A stretch of 64,000 nt of DNA from Maea johnstoni (taxonomy: Eukaryota > Annelida > Polychaeta > Spionida > Magelonidae): positions 34,146,431 through 34,210,430 of the forward strand of contig OZ012694.1 in the NCBI GenBank assembly GCA_963942565.1, in the 5' to 3' direction. The notes below the pieces were generated by a model that saw only the letters and a program-made list of their open reading frames with translations, was not told the DNA's origin and searched no databases. Of the stretch, positions 12,000 through 23,246 are shown in pieces. Made by a program: the position numbers and the translations under genes. Each line of letters starts with the position of its first letter. Positions within the stretch are counted from its first letter, which is position 1.

Positions 12000-13470
12000 T
12001 CCAATGGTGCAGCTGTGGGGGTTTGAAATTCATAAGAGTCACGACAGATGCTATAGGTATAGTTTATTTCTCATCTGGTATCCAATGTCACATATTTATT
12101 TCTATAGGTCTGGTGCTGGCATGCACTTTATACCCAATAGACACCGTGAAAACTGCAATAACAAACACACATTCTATAGTTTTCGGGTCTTATTCCATCA
12201 GATATCAACAAAACAAAGTAAATTCCAAAATTTCAGCATTAAAGTCATTTTAGATAACGTACCTCTTTGCTGCTTTCTACTCCTGTCCACATCATATGCT
12301 TGCCACAACCTATCTGCCGTTACTAGCATGGTTTCGGCACAAGCATGTTTATCTTAAGTCATAAATCCTAGGGTATCACAAGGACAGGCCGTGGACACCA
12401 TTAACACTTGGCATACCAAAATGACAAAAACAACAAATGAATACTTAACATTCATTACATTGATGTTTTCCTTATATTTATAACAAATTTTGTAAAACAT
12501 TTGAAAGATGAATATAAATGAAAACTGGATCAACAACTCTCCAAGTGATTTTTAATTGATTCACAATACATGTATTACTAAGTAATGACACTAAAAATAT
12601 TTTATAATGTTTTATGCACTCTTAATAAATATGCAGAAAAATCTGGTATGTCTGTATAAGTGTTTCAAAAAATTATAAAATTGGTCTGGCTGGTCAATTT
12701 TGTAAGGGCAAGCAAATAATTCTTGAGACAAGCCTTCAAATCAAGTGGTGCATAATAATGAATACATATTATGTTATTTGAAAACAGCATTAATAGCTCA
12801 AATCCATGGCTATTTAATGATTTTACTATTGAATCATTTAACCAATACTTTTGTTGCTTAGTGAATAATTATCATTTTCATTTTATTAGGTTACATTTTT
12901 CTTTCATCAGGTTTCGTGTTTCTTTCTTAAATCAATGTTTTTAATATGAAGTATTTTGCTTGCATTTAAAGTTATAATAGTGGAAATGGAAGATGTAAGT
13001 GATAACTTCAGTTGAAAACTGTTTTCCTAGATGTTTGATGTCGTAGGTGGTTCAACTAAAAGCCTTGATTGATAGACTCTCTTCTAATGTGTATACATTC
13101 TTATTTAAGTATTTGTTCTTAGAATCCAGTGAATATTTGAGAAAATAGATTATATTGTATTGTTTTCAATATTCATGAATGTATCCTGTGATGGCTGTGA
13201 ATAAATAGTCTTGGATAAATGTGTGTTTCCTTATTTGGATGAAGCAGTGTATCAGGGACCTTTTTCGGATTGACCTTGACCTGACATCTTTGAATCTTGT
13301 GTAAATGATGGTATTCATTCATACTTATTGTTAGGAAGATCACCTCTGAGAAAAAATGAGCCCTCATGAAAATCTGTATACACATTCTCTTTCCTAGATA
13401 GTTTTACCTTAGATAAATAAAAACGAGTGGATATGAAACCAGCTGGTCAACCTGAACAGGCTAGCACAAT
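12000..13470. other. Intergenic, no gene recognised
   Basis: AT-rich sequence with short ORFs only, none with a recognisable domain or convincing splice pattern. Some of the first few hundred bases could be terminal sequence of the retroelement, but no matching LTR partner was found. Confidence 0.4.
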
Positions 13471-13474
13471 ATAC

Positions 13475-13735
13475 AATATGGATGAGACTCAGCCCTACAG
13501 AAAATACCTCATGGTAACTACATGTACATAATTACAAATTCCTCACTGGAAATTCTAAGCAATACACAATATGGATGAGACTCAGTCCTACAGGAAATAT
13601 CTTATGGTAACTACATAAGTACACATTCCTCACTGAAAATTCGAAACTATACACTATATGGATGAGACTCAGTACTACAGAAACTACCTCATGGTAACTA
13701 CATAAGCACAAATTCCTCTCTGGAACCGCACATAG
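13475..13735. repeat. Three tandem copies of a ~90-bp unit
   Basis: Each unit contains TATGGATGAGACTCAG, then a CCTCATGGTAACTACAT-like block and CAAATTCCTC. The copies begin near 13477, 13567 and 13654. Confidence 0.75.
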
Positions 13736-14336
13736 CCACTCTTACACTGGTGCACTGATGTAATAGAAAGCCACATAATTACCCTAGCCCTACTATGCCA
13801 AGCAGTTAGTTTACTTCTAATCTCTGAATATGTCAACTAAAAGTTTATTCTTCCCCAATTTGATTCTGAAATTGCCCACTAGGTGTCCAAAATTATATCT
13901 TTTTAGTTCTTAGTTTTATGTGACTAGGGTGAATGTCCTTGAAGCCATCAACCATAGAAACCAACCCCTCGACAAACTAAGTCTGGTAAAGAACTACACT
14001 AGCAGATTCTTACAGGGTTGACAAGAAAAGTAAGCTTGGAGTTTGGAATTGTCTAAGCCCCAACCCCCAAAACATTTGCCAACAGGCTACACTTCATTAA
14101 AGCAATCGTACTTTTAGACATATTGACTTGAATGGTTCAATTTTAGATTTAAAAAAACAAGGTTTGGTGTACATTATGAAACAAAACGTCGCCACCAGGC
14201 GACATGAAAATCAAAATCATATCTTGAAAATAACATCCTTTCAGTGTGGTGTGCAAGAAAACATTCTATGACTGGGAAGGGAAGAGCGTCATAAGCGCTA
14301 GTATTTGTAGATACATTGCTCTCCCTAAAATTGTAC
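13736..14336. other. Intergenic, nothing recognised
   Basis: No gene, strong hairpin or repeat could be supported in this stretch. Confidence 0.4.
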
Positions 14337-14562
14337 TAAGGCATTGACCATTAGATATCCAGGGAGGGGGGGGGGGGGGGCGTGTATAGAATTGAAAAAA
14401 AAAATCGTGCCCTGAAATTCTTTGAATTTTTCTTATTGAGCCCTGAAAATCAGTGAAAAAAATAATTGAGCTCTGACTATTGCAAAAAAAAAATTGGGCT
14501 CCGGTAGTTTACATGTCAGTACTATTGGGGAAAGAACAAGAATGTGAAGAAAGGTTGGGCTA

Positions 14563-15715
14563 CTCAGATAAGGCTGAGAATGCATCTCGGAGCATCTACA
14601 ACCCTCTGGCTTCTGGGGGCCTTGATCGCCCCCCAGCCCCAATGGCAGTGCACCATAGGCAGACGGACTTGCACACCAAAAAAAGGGTAAAAAAAGGTAT
14701 ATTGTTTTCTCAAACAGAAATACTTTTCATCTGGAATCACTCATTTGGGTCTCAGATAAGGCTGAGAATGCATCTCTGAGCATCTACAACCCTCTGGCAG
14801 CCCCCAGACCCCCAGCTCCAGTGGTAGTGCGCCAAGGGCAGACGGCCCTGCACACCAACAAAAGGGTAGAAAAAGGTAAATTGTTTTCTCAAAACAGAAA
14901 TACTTTTCATCTGGAATCACTCATTTGGGTCTCAGGTAAGGCTGAGAATGCATCTCAGAGCATCTAGTACCCTCTGGCTTCTTGGGGGGAGGGGCCCGCC
15001 CCCAGCCCCCGGCCGCGATGCCACTGGGCTTGCACACCCAAAAAGGGTGAAAAAAGGTAAATTGTTTTCTCAAAACAGATACCTTTCATCTGCGATCACT
15101 CATTTGAGGCTCAAATAAGGCTGAAAATGCATCTCAGAGCATTTAGAACCCTCGGTCTGCTTGGGGCCTTGAGCGGCCCCCGACCCCTGGCCGCAATGGC
15201 AGTTTGCCATGGGCAGATGGCCCTGCACACAAAAAAGGGTAAAAAAAAGGTAAATTGTTTTCTCAAAACAGAAATACTCTTCATCTGGAATCACTCATTT
15301 GGGTCTCAGATAAGGCTGAGAATGCATCTCAGAGCATCTAGTACCCTCTGGCTTCTTGGGGGGGGGGGGGGGGCCTGCCCCCAGCCCCCGGTTGCAATGC
15401 CACTGGGCTTGCACACCCAAAAAGGGTGAAAAAAGGTAAATTGTTTTCTCAAAACAGATACCTTTCATCTGCGATCACTCATTTGATGCTCAAATAAGGC
15501 TGAAAATGCATCTCAGAGCATCTAGAACCCTCTGGCTTCTGGGGGCCTTGAGCGGCCCCCGAACCCTGGCCGCAATGGCAGTTTGCCATGGGCAGATGGC
15601 CCTGCACACAAAAAAGGATAAAAAAAAGGTAAATTGTTTTCTCAAAACAGAAATACTCTTCATCTGGAATCACTCATTTGGGTCTCAGATAAGGCTGAGA
15701 ATGCATCTCAGAGTA
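14563..15715. repeat. ~185-bp satellite with a two-unit higher-order pattern
   Basis: The phrase AAGGCTGAGAATGCATCT or AAGGCTGAAAATGCATCT recurs near 14566, 14755, 14936, 15118, 15309, 15500 and 15690. Units alternate between one type carrying GATGCCACTGGGCTTGCAC or similar and one carrying GGCAGTTTGCCATGGGCAG. The block of units 15112/15306 is therefore repeated as a dimer of about 380 bp. Short ORFs in it are by-products of the repeat. Confidence 0.8.
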
Positions 15716-16411
15716 CTGCACACTGCCTTAATAGTCCGTGTGTAAAAATATTCCGGATTTTTCCGTTTGGAAGAATCCGGAATGTTTAAAAACGGACAAA
15801 AATGTAATGTAAAAAGAATAGAAGGGGAGCTACGCTCGTCCCTTTGTCCGTTAGTTTCACTGTCAGTCAATAGGATGCGCCACTATTACCTTCACAGGCG
15901 TCATATATGCAGAATTAACTCTCTAATTATCAAATCATCTGTCTAATGCCTTTTTTAACCCTTTAACTTTGCTAATATAATTAAATAAAATATTTCAGCT
16001 CTTTTTTGGCCATTTTAACCCATCCCTTTCCCATTCCTTTGTTTGAGTGATTCCTGAATACGAAGCCATCATGAATGTTTGTGACATTCATTCCTTTGTC
16101 TTACCTGGTTGCTAATGGCAACTAGGTGATGTGTTCTCACCTGATGTGGCAGGCAGCTTGAACATTTTGACTGCAATCAGAGAGCTTCTATCGTATGGAA
16201 GCTCCCTGATGTAATCTAATGATCAAATGCAGACAAGTTCGAGCGTGGTCACGTCGCCGCCGCGACGGTTCACTTGACAAAAATTAGTTTGCGTCATGAT
16301 CGGTAGATGTCGCCGCATGAGGGGATCGAATCCGGACTATTTAAACACCGGACTTTTTTGATTTTAAGAGATCCGTACTATTTAAGCACGGAATATTAAG
16401 GCAGTGTACAG
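15716..16411. mobile_element. Nested 696-bp TA-flanked element (Tc1/mariner-like, non-autonomous)
   Basis: Terminal inverted repeats are CTGCACACTGCCTTAATA and the inverse of CTGTACACTGCCTTAATA, with TA on both sides (15714-15715 and 16412-16413). Removing it restores the satellite text across the site (CATCTCAGAG-TA-TCTATAAGAACC), which shows insertion into an existing array. No coding capacity is left. Confidence 0.8.
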
Positions 16412-17234
16412 TATCTATAAGAACCTAGAACCCCTGGCCGCAATGGCACGCAGTGCGCCACCGGCGGACAGCCTGTGCGCCAATGGCATACGGACTTGGA
16501 CACCCTACTTCCCTAAAATATACAATATCATTTATAAAAGACTCAAGGTAAGTCAATTTCTTGTCCTTTTTTGTACTTTCCTACACTTATGAAAAATAAT
16601 TGAGCCCTCAAAATCTGTGAAAAAAAATAATCGAGCCCCGAAATGATGAAAAAAAAAATTGAGCTCTGAATCTCAAATCCCCCTGGATATATCTAATGGC
16701 CATTGCCTAAGCAGAAACGCAAAGCAGACATTAAAAGTGAGGAGACTACAATCTTCAAACAGTTGAATTCGGACAGTAGAGAAATCCAAGATACTTAACC
16801 ACAAGTATTACATATAAGATGGGTAATAGCAATGCTAATTAAATGATGAAAGCCTTCAATTTCAAAATATTTCTTAAAATTAAAGGAAAGGTTTTCTGAA
16901 GGAAATATTTCAAATAAAATAGCCCTTTAATTACATATGATGTGAAATACTTAAAGAAAATATTGATAGATGTCTGCAAGGATCTACACATCTAAAAATC
17001 CAAGTCGCACTTTGATACAATGTATTTGCCTACCTAAATAACTTGCAAGAAGAAGCCGGAAGCTTTTAAGGTAGGATGAGCGATGAGGGGATGTACATGT
17101 ACATTGACAAATATTGTCTGGTCCTAGGACCAAACGTAGGTGGTTTTGACGGTCAGCAACAGGTTTTTAATATGAGGAAAATACGATATTCACCTGCTCC
17201 CCTGATGCAGGCCACGCAAATTGAAGACCTTTAA

Positions 17235-17461
17235 CCCATTATTGCTTTAGAGTAACTATTTTAAAAAGTTGTCGTCTGTATCTTTGATACTTTTGACAAT
17301 AACTTGGAAATCAAGAATAGTTTCACAAAGTATTTGATGAGGAGTTGTTGGTAATGATCTGATGAACATTTCTCCTTTAAATATTTTCCAAGAGTTGCTA
17401 TTGGCCAAGAGATTTCACCGAAATTGTCAGGCTGCGTTTGGCTGCTGTGAGCATTAATGGG
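17235..17461. mobile_element. TTAA-flanked MITE, CCCATTA...TAATGGG family
   Basis: The ends are CCCATTATTGCT and GAGCATTAATGGG, with TTAA on the left and a decayed TTGA on the right. The interior phrase AACATTTCTCCTTTAAATAT matches the related element at 28422-28642. Confidence 0.7.
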
Positions 17462-18366
17462 TTGATAACCAGGCATATTTTAACGGGGCTTCTTGAGAGA
17501 TAGTGCAGTATTATAGCGCATTGCTATGAAAGTACCTAGGCTTGGAAAACACACTATGTTCAGTGAGAAGCTGTTTCTGTGGCTTTAAGGTAGAACCCTA
17601 CCCGATACCCGGGTCGTTTTTAAAACTTAAATATATGAAAATTGAGTTAGATGTAGACTACGGCATTTATGCCATTGTATAGCTTACATCTCATAGTTAC
17701 AGAATAATGATAAACTTATCAAATAATTTGCTATTTTGAGTTGATGTGGCACCCTTTACCAACATATCTGGCTGTGTTTCGTTTTTTGGCCAAATGCCAA
17801 GACTCTCACCCTTTCCTTGAAAACCAAACTCTACCATTTGATCATTCATGTCTTTGGTAAGGTGCAAGGTCCTACCTAAAACGGGAATCTGCACAATGAG
17901 TATGTGAAGAACATTTTTGAATGTTCCAATATGCCTCAAGATTACTAACAGCACGTGGTTTACGTTGTTAATGCCGATTTTCAGGCCCTGTCATACTACG
18001 AGGTACTTATGACATGACCTTGCGCCTAGAGGGGATTCATATCTGTCGTATTCTAAAACAATAGCTTCGAAGACCGCATCCTTATTCACTTTCAGCCAAA
18101 AAAAGAGATGAAAATATTGGTCGAAATGGTCTATCTCGAAGGAATTTGCATTGTCGAAGCAGACACCCATGTTGTTTGGGACCAATTTAACACGGAGGGC
18201 CCAATGGGACCCGCCTTTTGTGTTCGTGGTCGTAGCACAATACAAAGTTGCGAGGTCGAGATTCGTGGCGGGTGACCATTCCTCATGTGTAATCTTTTGT
18301 TTTGATATCCATTCTTAGGGGCTAGCCAAGGACACCACCTAGTGGTGATAATCGTACTAGACTATC
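17462..18366. other. Intergenic, two unrecognised - strand ORFs
   Basis: Two open stretches on the - strand (17954-17697, 85 codons; 18245-17991, 84 codons) lie in different surroundings from the nearby repeats. Neither shows a domain I recognise or convincing splice sites, so they are not called as genes. Small palindromes CACCACCTAGTGGTG (18339) and CACCTTAAGGTG (18367) lie at the edge of the foldback element. Confidence 0.35.
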
Positions 18367-18402
18367 ACCTTAAGGTGATGGGTACCATTGCAAGCCAGTT
18401 AA

Positions 18403-19526
18403 GGTGCTTCAGTACACGGGGGGCCACGATCTCTTTTCAATTGGCCGCAGACGAAGTCCAGCCGTCTCGACCGCAGACATTCCACTTGTAAGCCAGGGCG
18501 CGTTTTCTCAACACATTCATGCCAGTGAGCCTGAACACTGACCTGCTTATAACCTTGTGATCAGAGCAATTGTAAAAATATTCAAAAGAGAACTGTTGGT
18601 CGAAATTAATTACAACTGTATAAGAACCGTAGATAAATGAAATAATATTTCTTTTCCAAGCCCTATTATTGTACGGCCGAACCTAAGTTTACTTTGGGTC
18701 ACATATAACATCATTCTAATTTTTTAAACATTGAAATCTACTGCATCGAATAATTTGGAGTGGTTAAAAATCAAATACGAGAAGAGAGATTCAGGAGAAA
18801 TGATCCGTTGTGTGCGCATCCTAAGCAAATACTAGTAGGTCACTCGCAATGTCAAACAACCTGGAGTCTAATAGCCAAACAACATTTGGTTTACTGTTGC
18901 ATAAAACGAACGCAAGTGACTGACAGTGGAAACACTAGATGGCAGCACCAACCTAATACACACGTGTGCTGTTTTGGAAATTTAAGATAAACAACAACTC
19001 GAAATTCCAGTTTTATTGACGTATGATGTATGTTACATCACTGTGCACAGGCATACCACAATAGTGAATAGTGAGGCATTCGTTTACTCGAGTATGGAGT
19101 GATGTAGCGTGTCGTACGACAGTGCAGGTAATGCAAATGGCGACCGAATCAGTGATTATACTACACTTGGTCACTTCAGGCATGAACTGTATAGAGTTGG
19201 CAGCATGATATGAGTTTATTTTGCGGTATGCCTGTGGGTATGATTACAAACAAACCCACATTGGATTTCAAAAACCTTACTGTTGCATGATTTGGTCGTC
19301 AAATCTAAACGTTTGGATGTTGTAATTTTCCCTTTATTTTGATCAATATTTTCGTTTGTTTTGCACTATCCAGCAGTTTAATGTTATGGTTTTCATGCAG
19401 GTTGGGTGTCTTCGTGCTCTGCACCTATGAATTATATAGACCCTCTGATATGATGGGCATACAGCCTGATACAGGCTGTATTCTAGGGAAGTCGGTTAAC
19501 ACTCTTTAAGCCCCTACTGAAGCACC
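18403..19526. mobile_element. TTAA-flanked 1124-bp element inserted in the foldback arm
   Basis: The ends GGTGCTTCAGTA and its inverse TACTGAAGCACC sit between TTAA duplications (18399-18402 and 19527-19530). The opposite arm of the foldback preserves the empty site (inverse of CCAGTTAAAAGCCCTG, near 21035-21050), confirming the insertion and the 4-bp duplication. TTAA specificity suggests a piggyBac-like class, although the end sequence is not the common CCC type. No transposase ORF was found. Confidence 0.75.
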
Positions 19527-20520
19527 TTAAAAGCCCTGTCCCAAAACACACCTCAAAGCAGCATAATCCTATAACTAGGTGTATCTCCAGGTTCCTGAGT
19601 GTTATCAGGTAGAGAATATCATCGCCACCTGTCATTATTCAATCCATATTCTGTTTTATTTCAAAATTTACAACTTTTTTTTTAAATGACATATTCTCAT
19701 TAATTACGCAGGTGATGGTTACTGCAGGTTCAGAGTTACTTTAGGGATATCATTGACTATGCCCAATAAAAAGTATTTTTTTGATTTTTTACTGCTGAAG
19801 ATTTTTACAGACCATAACGTTGAAAATGCAAATGGCGACCGAATCAGTGATTATACTACACTTGGTCACTTCAGGCATGAACTGTATAGAGTTGGCAGCA
19901 TGATATGAGTTTATTTTGCGGTATGCCTGTGGGTATGATTACAAACAAACCCACATTGGATTTCAAAAACCTTACTGTTGCATGATTTGGTCGTCAAATC
20001 TAAACGTTTGGATGTTGTAATTTTCCCTTTATTTTGATCAATATTTTCGTTTGTTTTGCACTATCCAGCAGTTTAATGTTATGGTTTTCATGCAGGTTGG
20101 GTGTCTTCGTGCTCTGCACCTATGAATTATATAGACCCTCTGATATGATGGGCATACAGCCTGATACAGGCTGTATTCTAGGGAAGTCGGTTAACACTCT
20201 TTAAGCCCCTACTGAAGCACCTTAAAAGCCCTGTCCCAAAACACACCTCAAAGCAGCATAATCCTATAACTAGGTGTATCTCCAGGTTCCTGAGTGTTAT
20301 CAGGTAGAGAATATCATCGCCACCTGTCATTATTCAATCCATATTCTGTTTTATTTCAAAATTTACAACTTTTTTTTTAAATGACATATTCTCATTAATT
20401 ACGCAGGTGATGGTTACTGCAGGTTCAGAGTTACTTTAGGGATATCATTGACTATGCCCAATAAAAAGTATTTTTTTGATTTTTTACTGCTGAAGATTTT
20501 TACAGACCATAACGTTGAAA
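19131..20520. repeat. Two tandem 695-bp copies, apparently identical
   Basis: The segment 19131-19825 is repeated at 19826-20520, and I saw no difference by eye. It spans the right third of the inserted TTAA element plus foldback-arm sequence, so the duplication came after the insertion. Either it is very recent or it is an assembly artefact such as two haplotypes joined. Confidence 0.85.
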
Positions 20521-21091
20521 ATGTTAGTTAGAAATCTCCACACAATTTCACTTGGTAACGTCACGTGCTCATAGCTAGCACCTATTTATAGCATCCTGAC
20601 CACAAGCCATTGTCTTGAGATCGTCGATGTGTATCTTTGTGCAACTCTCTTTTGTTTCGAGTGCTCAGGAGTGATCAGCGAGGTATGTCCACTACTATCA
20701 CAGGGGTTCCCATGCCTCCACACACGAGATTTCTAACTAGAATTTTCAATGTTATGGCCTGTAAAAATCTTCAGGAGTAAAAAATCAAAAAAATACTTTT
20801 TATTGGGCATAGTCAATGATATTCCTAAAGTAACTCTGAACCTGCAGTAACCATCACCTGCGTAATTAATGAGAATATGTCATTTGAAAATAAAGTTGTA
20901 AATTTTGAAATAAAACAGAATATGGATTGAATAATGACAGGTGGCGATGATATTCTCTACCTGGTAACACTCAGGAACCTGGAGATACACCTAGTTATAG
21001 GATTATGCTGCTTTGAGGTGTGTTTTGGGACAGGGCTTTTAACTGGCTTGCAATGGTACCCATCACCTTAAAGTGGTCCCGGTTCATAGCA

Positions 21092-21150
21092 GTGAGCCGG
21101 GGCCAAATCCAGGCTCACTGCCCTGAGCCGGGACCAAATCCAGGCTCAGC
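21092..21150. repeat. Two short tandem copies of a ~31-bp GC-rich unit
   Basis: TGAGCCGGGGCCAAATCCAGG and TGAGCCGGGACCAAATCCAGG split across two adjacent units directly beyond the foldback arm. Confidence 0.6.
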
Positions 21151-22650
21151 AACCATTAGAAAACAATGATTTTTGTGTCATTTTCATAAAGTTTTAAGAT
21201 AATCTTTTAATATGCTATCACTCAAACTCGCTAATAATAGCCATAGAGACCCGCCACTAAGCATTGGTGCAGATCTATAGCCTCGCCGAGTGTGTTTGTT
21301 GCAAAGCTTCGGCCTTGGCAGCCTCAGCTTTCGCTACAAACACCTACGTCTTGGCTATAAATGTGCACCAATGCTCAGCGGCGGATCTTAATCCCTATAT
21401 CCTAGTCAGTTAAGTACGCTATGTGGCTTATGGTCTTAAATTTGTAAATATAATGCAATTTTACATATGTTAATGCCTACATCCTTTCCTGTTATCAGAA
21501 TAACTGTAACAGTCTAAGACATCAGTAGGCAGAATAAGAGATCAAATATCACAGTTCCTCCCACAGGCTTGCACACAAGCACCTGAGTTTTTTGTTGTTT
21601 TTGGTGCTTTTCTTCGTATACTAATTTATGGTCGCTTCAGGCACATATTTCGGGCAATAAATGTTACACATTTGCTTGATACTTGGCACATTTATAGCAA
21701 AGAGTGTTTTGGAGGGATGCATATCACGTTTCCTTCTCAATTTTGACTTTGTTCTGAAGTTATGCAATTTAGTCATTTTCAACACAAAATCTGAATGGAA
21801 TGGTTATAGCATTTAAACAGTAAAATCAGAAGAAAAAACACGCGATACCCTTCCTCTGTAAAGATAGTTCTTATACCATGCGGAGGCAGCGTTGAATAGA
21901 GCCCATGATGGCCACTCTATGTCGTTGTGGACATTTTGAAAATACCTTGGTATTTTACCTTTAGATGAACTTAAAGTTGACAATTCTAACTCTGTCCCGA
22001 AGTTATGCAACCTAGATTTTGAAAAAGTATTTTTTTCAACCTTTATCAACAACAAAATATGGCTAAGATACCCTAACCTCCGTATTGCTCTGTCTTCAAC
22101 ATCATTTAAAAAAGGTATTGGTCCTGGCAGACGATTGTTGATGGAAGGGTCGCATTTTTTCATACCCTGCTGGGAGGGTATATTTTGATGCTTAATGTAT
22201 TCTCACCAGGAGACTTTTCAGGCTATATATGTTTTGTATATGCTGTACTATAAAAGAAAAACTGAGTCAAATAAATTGACCCCATACTATAGTAGGCTAC
22301 CTTAGATTCGGTCTGAGATAAAGAAAAGAAAAAAAATCGAATTTGTATTCGAAAACTGCTATATTTTCAATATAACTGCCATCGGGGGTAGTAGTAGTGA
22401 TCTATAGAAATCTATTTTGACAATAGCCAGATTTGTTGACTTCCTAACCCCCAGGATCTTTGTCGTAAAATACACCCATACATTTCAAAAGGATCACGTT
22501 CTATCTTTTACCCCTTTTCTCTTCCATGTTTTTATTGTGTTGTGATTAAAAAGCAATCATATATTTCAAAAGGATCACATCCCATGCTTTTATTTCTTAT
22601 CCGAGCATATTTCTTAAAGAAGTTATTATGTTTACCATGATTCAGTAAAA
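21151..22650. other. Intergenic, one unrecognised - strand ORF
   Basis: An open stretch of 116 codons on the - strand (22163-21813) has no domain I recognise. Its text looks like decayed repeat DNA. Nothing else is supported. Confidence 0.35.
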
Positions 22651-22802
22651 CCTGCAAAAAATAAAGAGAAAACATATAATTAGTGCCCGAGACCCTGTAT
22701 CCCTATAATTAAAGCACTTATATCAAGTGCTTTTTATTATGAGGGATACAGGGTCCACAGGGTTTCATGCACTGATCCTCTGTTTTTTTCTTTATTTTGC
22801 AG
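22651..22802. mobile_element. Palindromic MITE of 152 bp
   Basis: The ends are CCTGCAAAAAATAAAGA and the inverse of CCTGCAAAATAAAGA. The core GACCCTGTATCCCT ... AGGGATACAGGGTC at 22690-22753 encloses a second stem AAAGCACTT/AAGTGCTTT. The target duplication is not clear. Confidence 0.65.
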
Positions 22803-23246
22803 GGCCAGGACGTTGGCAACTGAAAGGCATATGGACGGACCAGTCATTACTGGAAGGTGGTGACATCTATTGGAAGTAACTACAAACGTTAGATATATAA
22901 TTATTTATGCATGACGTATTCACAAGCCTAACTCACTATAGTAAAGGGGTGATATGAACGTATATCTTCAAATAAGACAGTGTCATAAAATGATATGCCC
23001 ACCAAAATCTTTTTTGTTGTAAACATATGTGTTTGGTAAGAGATTTCATATAATTATCAAACTTTAAATATGTATTTTGGGCATATTCAATTTTTATATT
23101 TTACAACCTATCACCCCTATTTATATTTCCGTGCAAGTAGTTGTGTGGTGCCTTGAACCATTTCGCCACAACTCTATATTTTGTGATGAAATAAAGAGGT
23201 CTAAGGCACCAGAGAAGGCACTCCGTAACCTCGTTTTCAATCCAAA

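Larger units (their letters stand above)
14340..16707. mobile_element. Harbinger-like non-autonomous element with satellite interior
   Basis: The left end GGCATTGACCATTAGATAT is mirrored by a right end whose inverse reads GGCAATGGCCATTAGATAT. The similarity continues inward for about 150 bp through repeated phrases such as AATTGAGCCCTGAAAATC. TAA flanks both sides (14337-14339 and 16708-16710). A 3-bp TWA duplication with termini starting GG is the PIF/Harbinger hallmark. No transposase remains. The middle is a tandem array (14563-15715) that resumes after a nested 696-bp insertion; the pre-insertion length would be about 1.67 kb. Confidence 0.7.
18367..21075. mobile_element. Foldback element with ~350-bp arms and ~187-bp spacer
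   Basis: The right arm (about 20727-21075) is the inverse of a left arm that begins at 18367 (GGTGATGGGTACCATTGCAAG), is interrupted by an inserted element, resumes at 19527 and ends near 20539. The spacer (about 20540-20726) contains a TATTTATAG motif. The arms retain high similarity, so the element is fairly young. No coding region is seen. Confidence 0.75.

Noticed and set aside
14480-15745. Repeated ORFs of 60-100 codons with similar peptides
   Set aside because: They arise because a ~185-bp satellite unit lacks stops in one frame. The peptides vary with frame and do not form a protein family.
17697-18245. Two - strand ORFs of about 85 codons, possible exons of an unknown gene
   Set aside because: No recognisable domain and no clear matching splice sites. 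They are kept only as a note in the spacer description.
20540-20726. TATTTATAG motif in the foldback spacer as a promoter
   Set aside because: A single AT-rich motif in AT-rich DNA, with no downstream ORF, is not enough to call a promoter.
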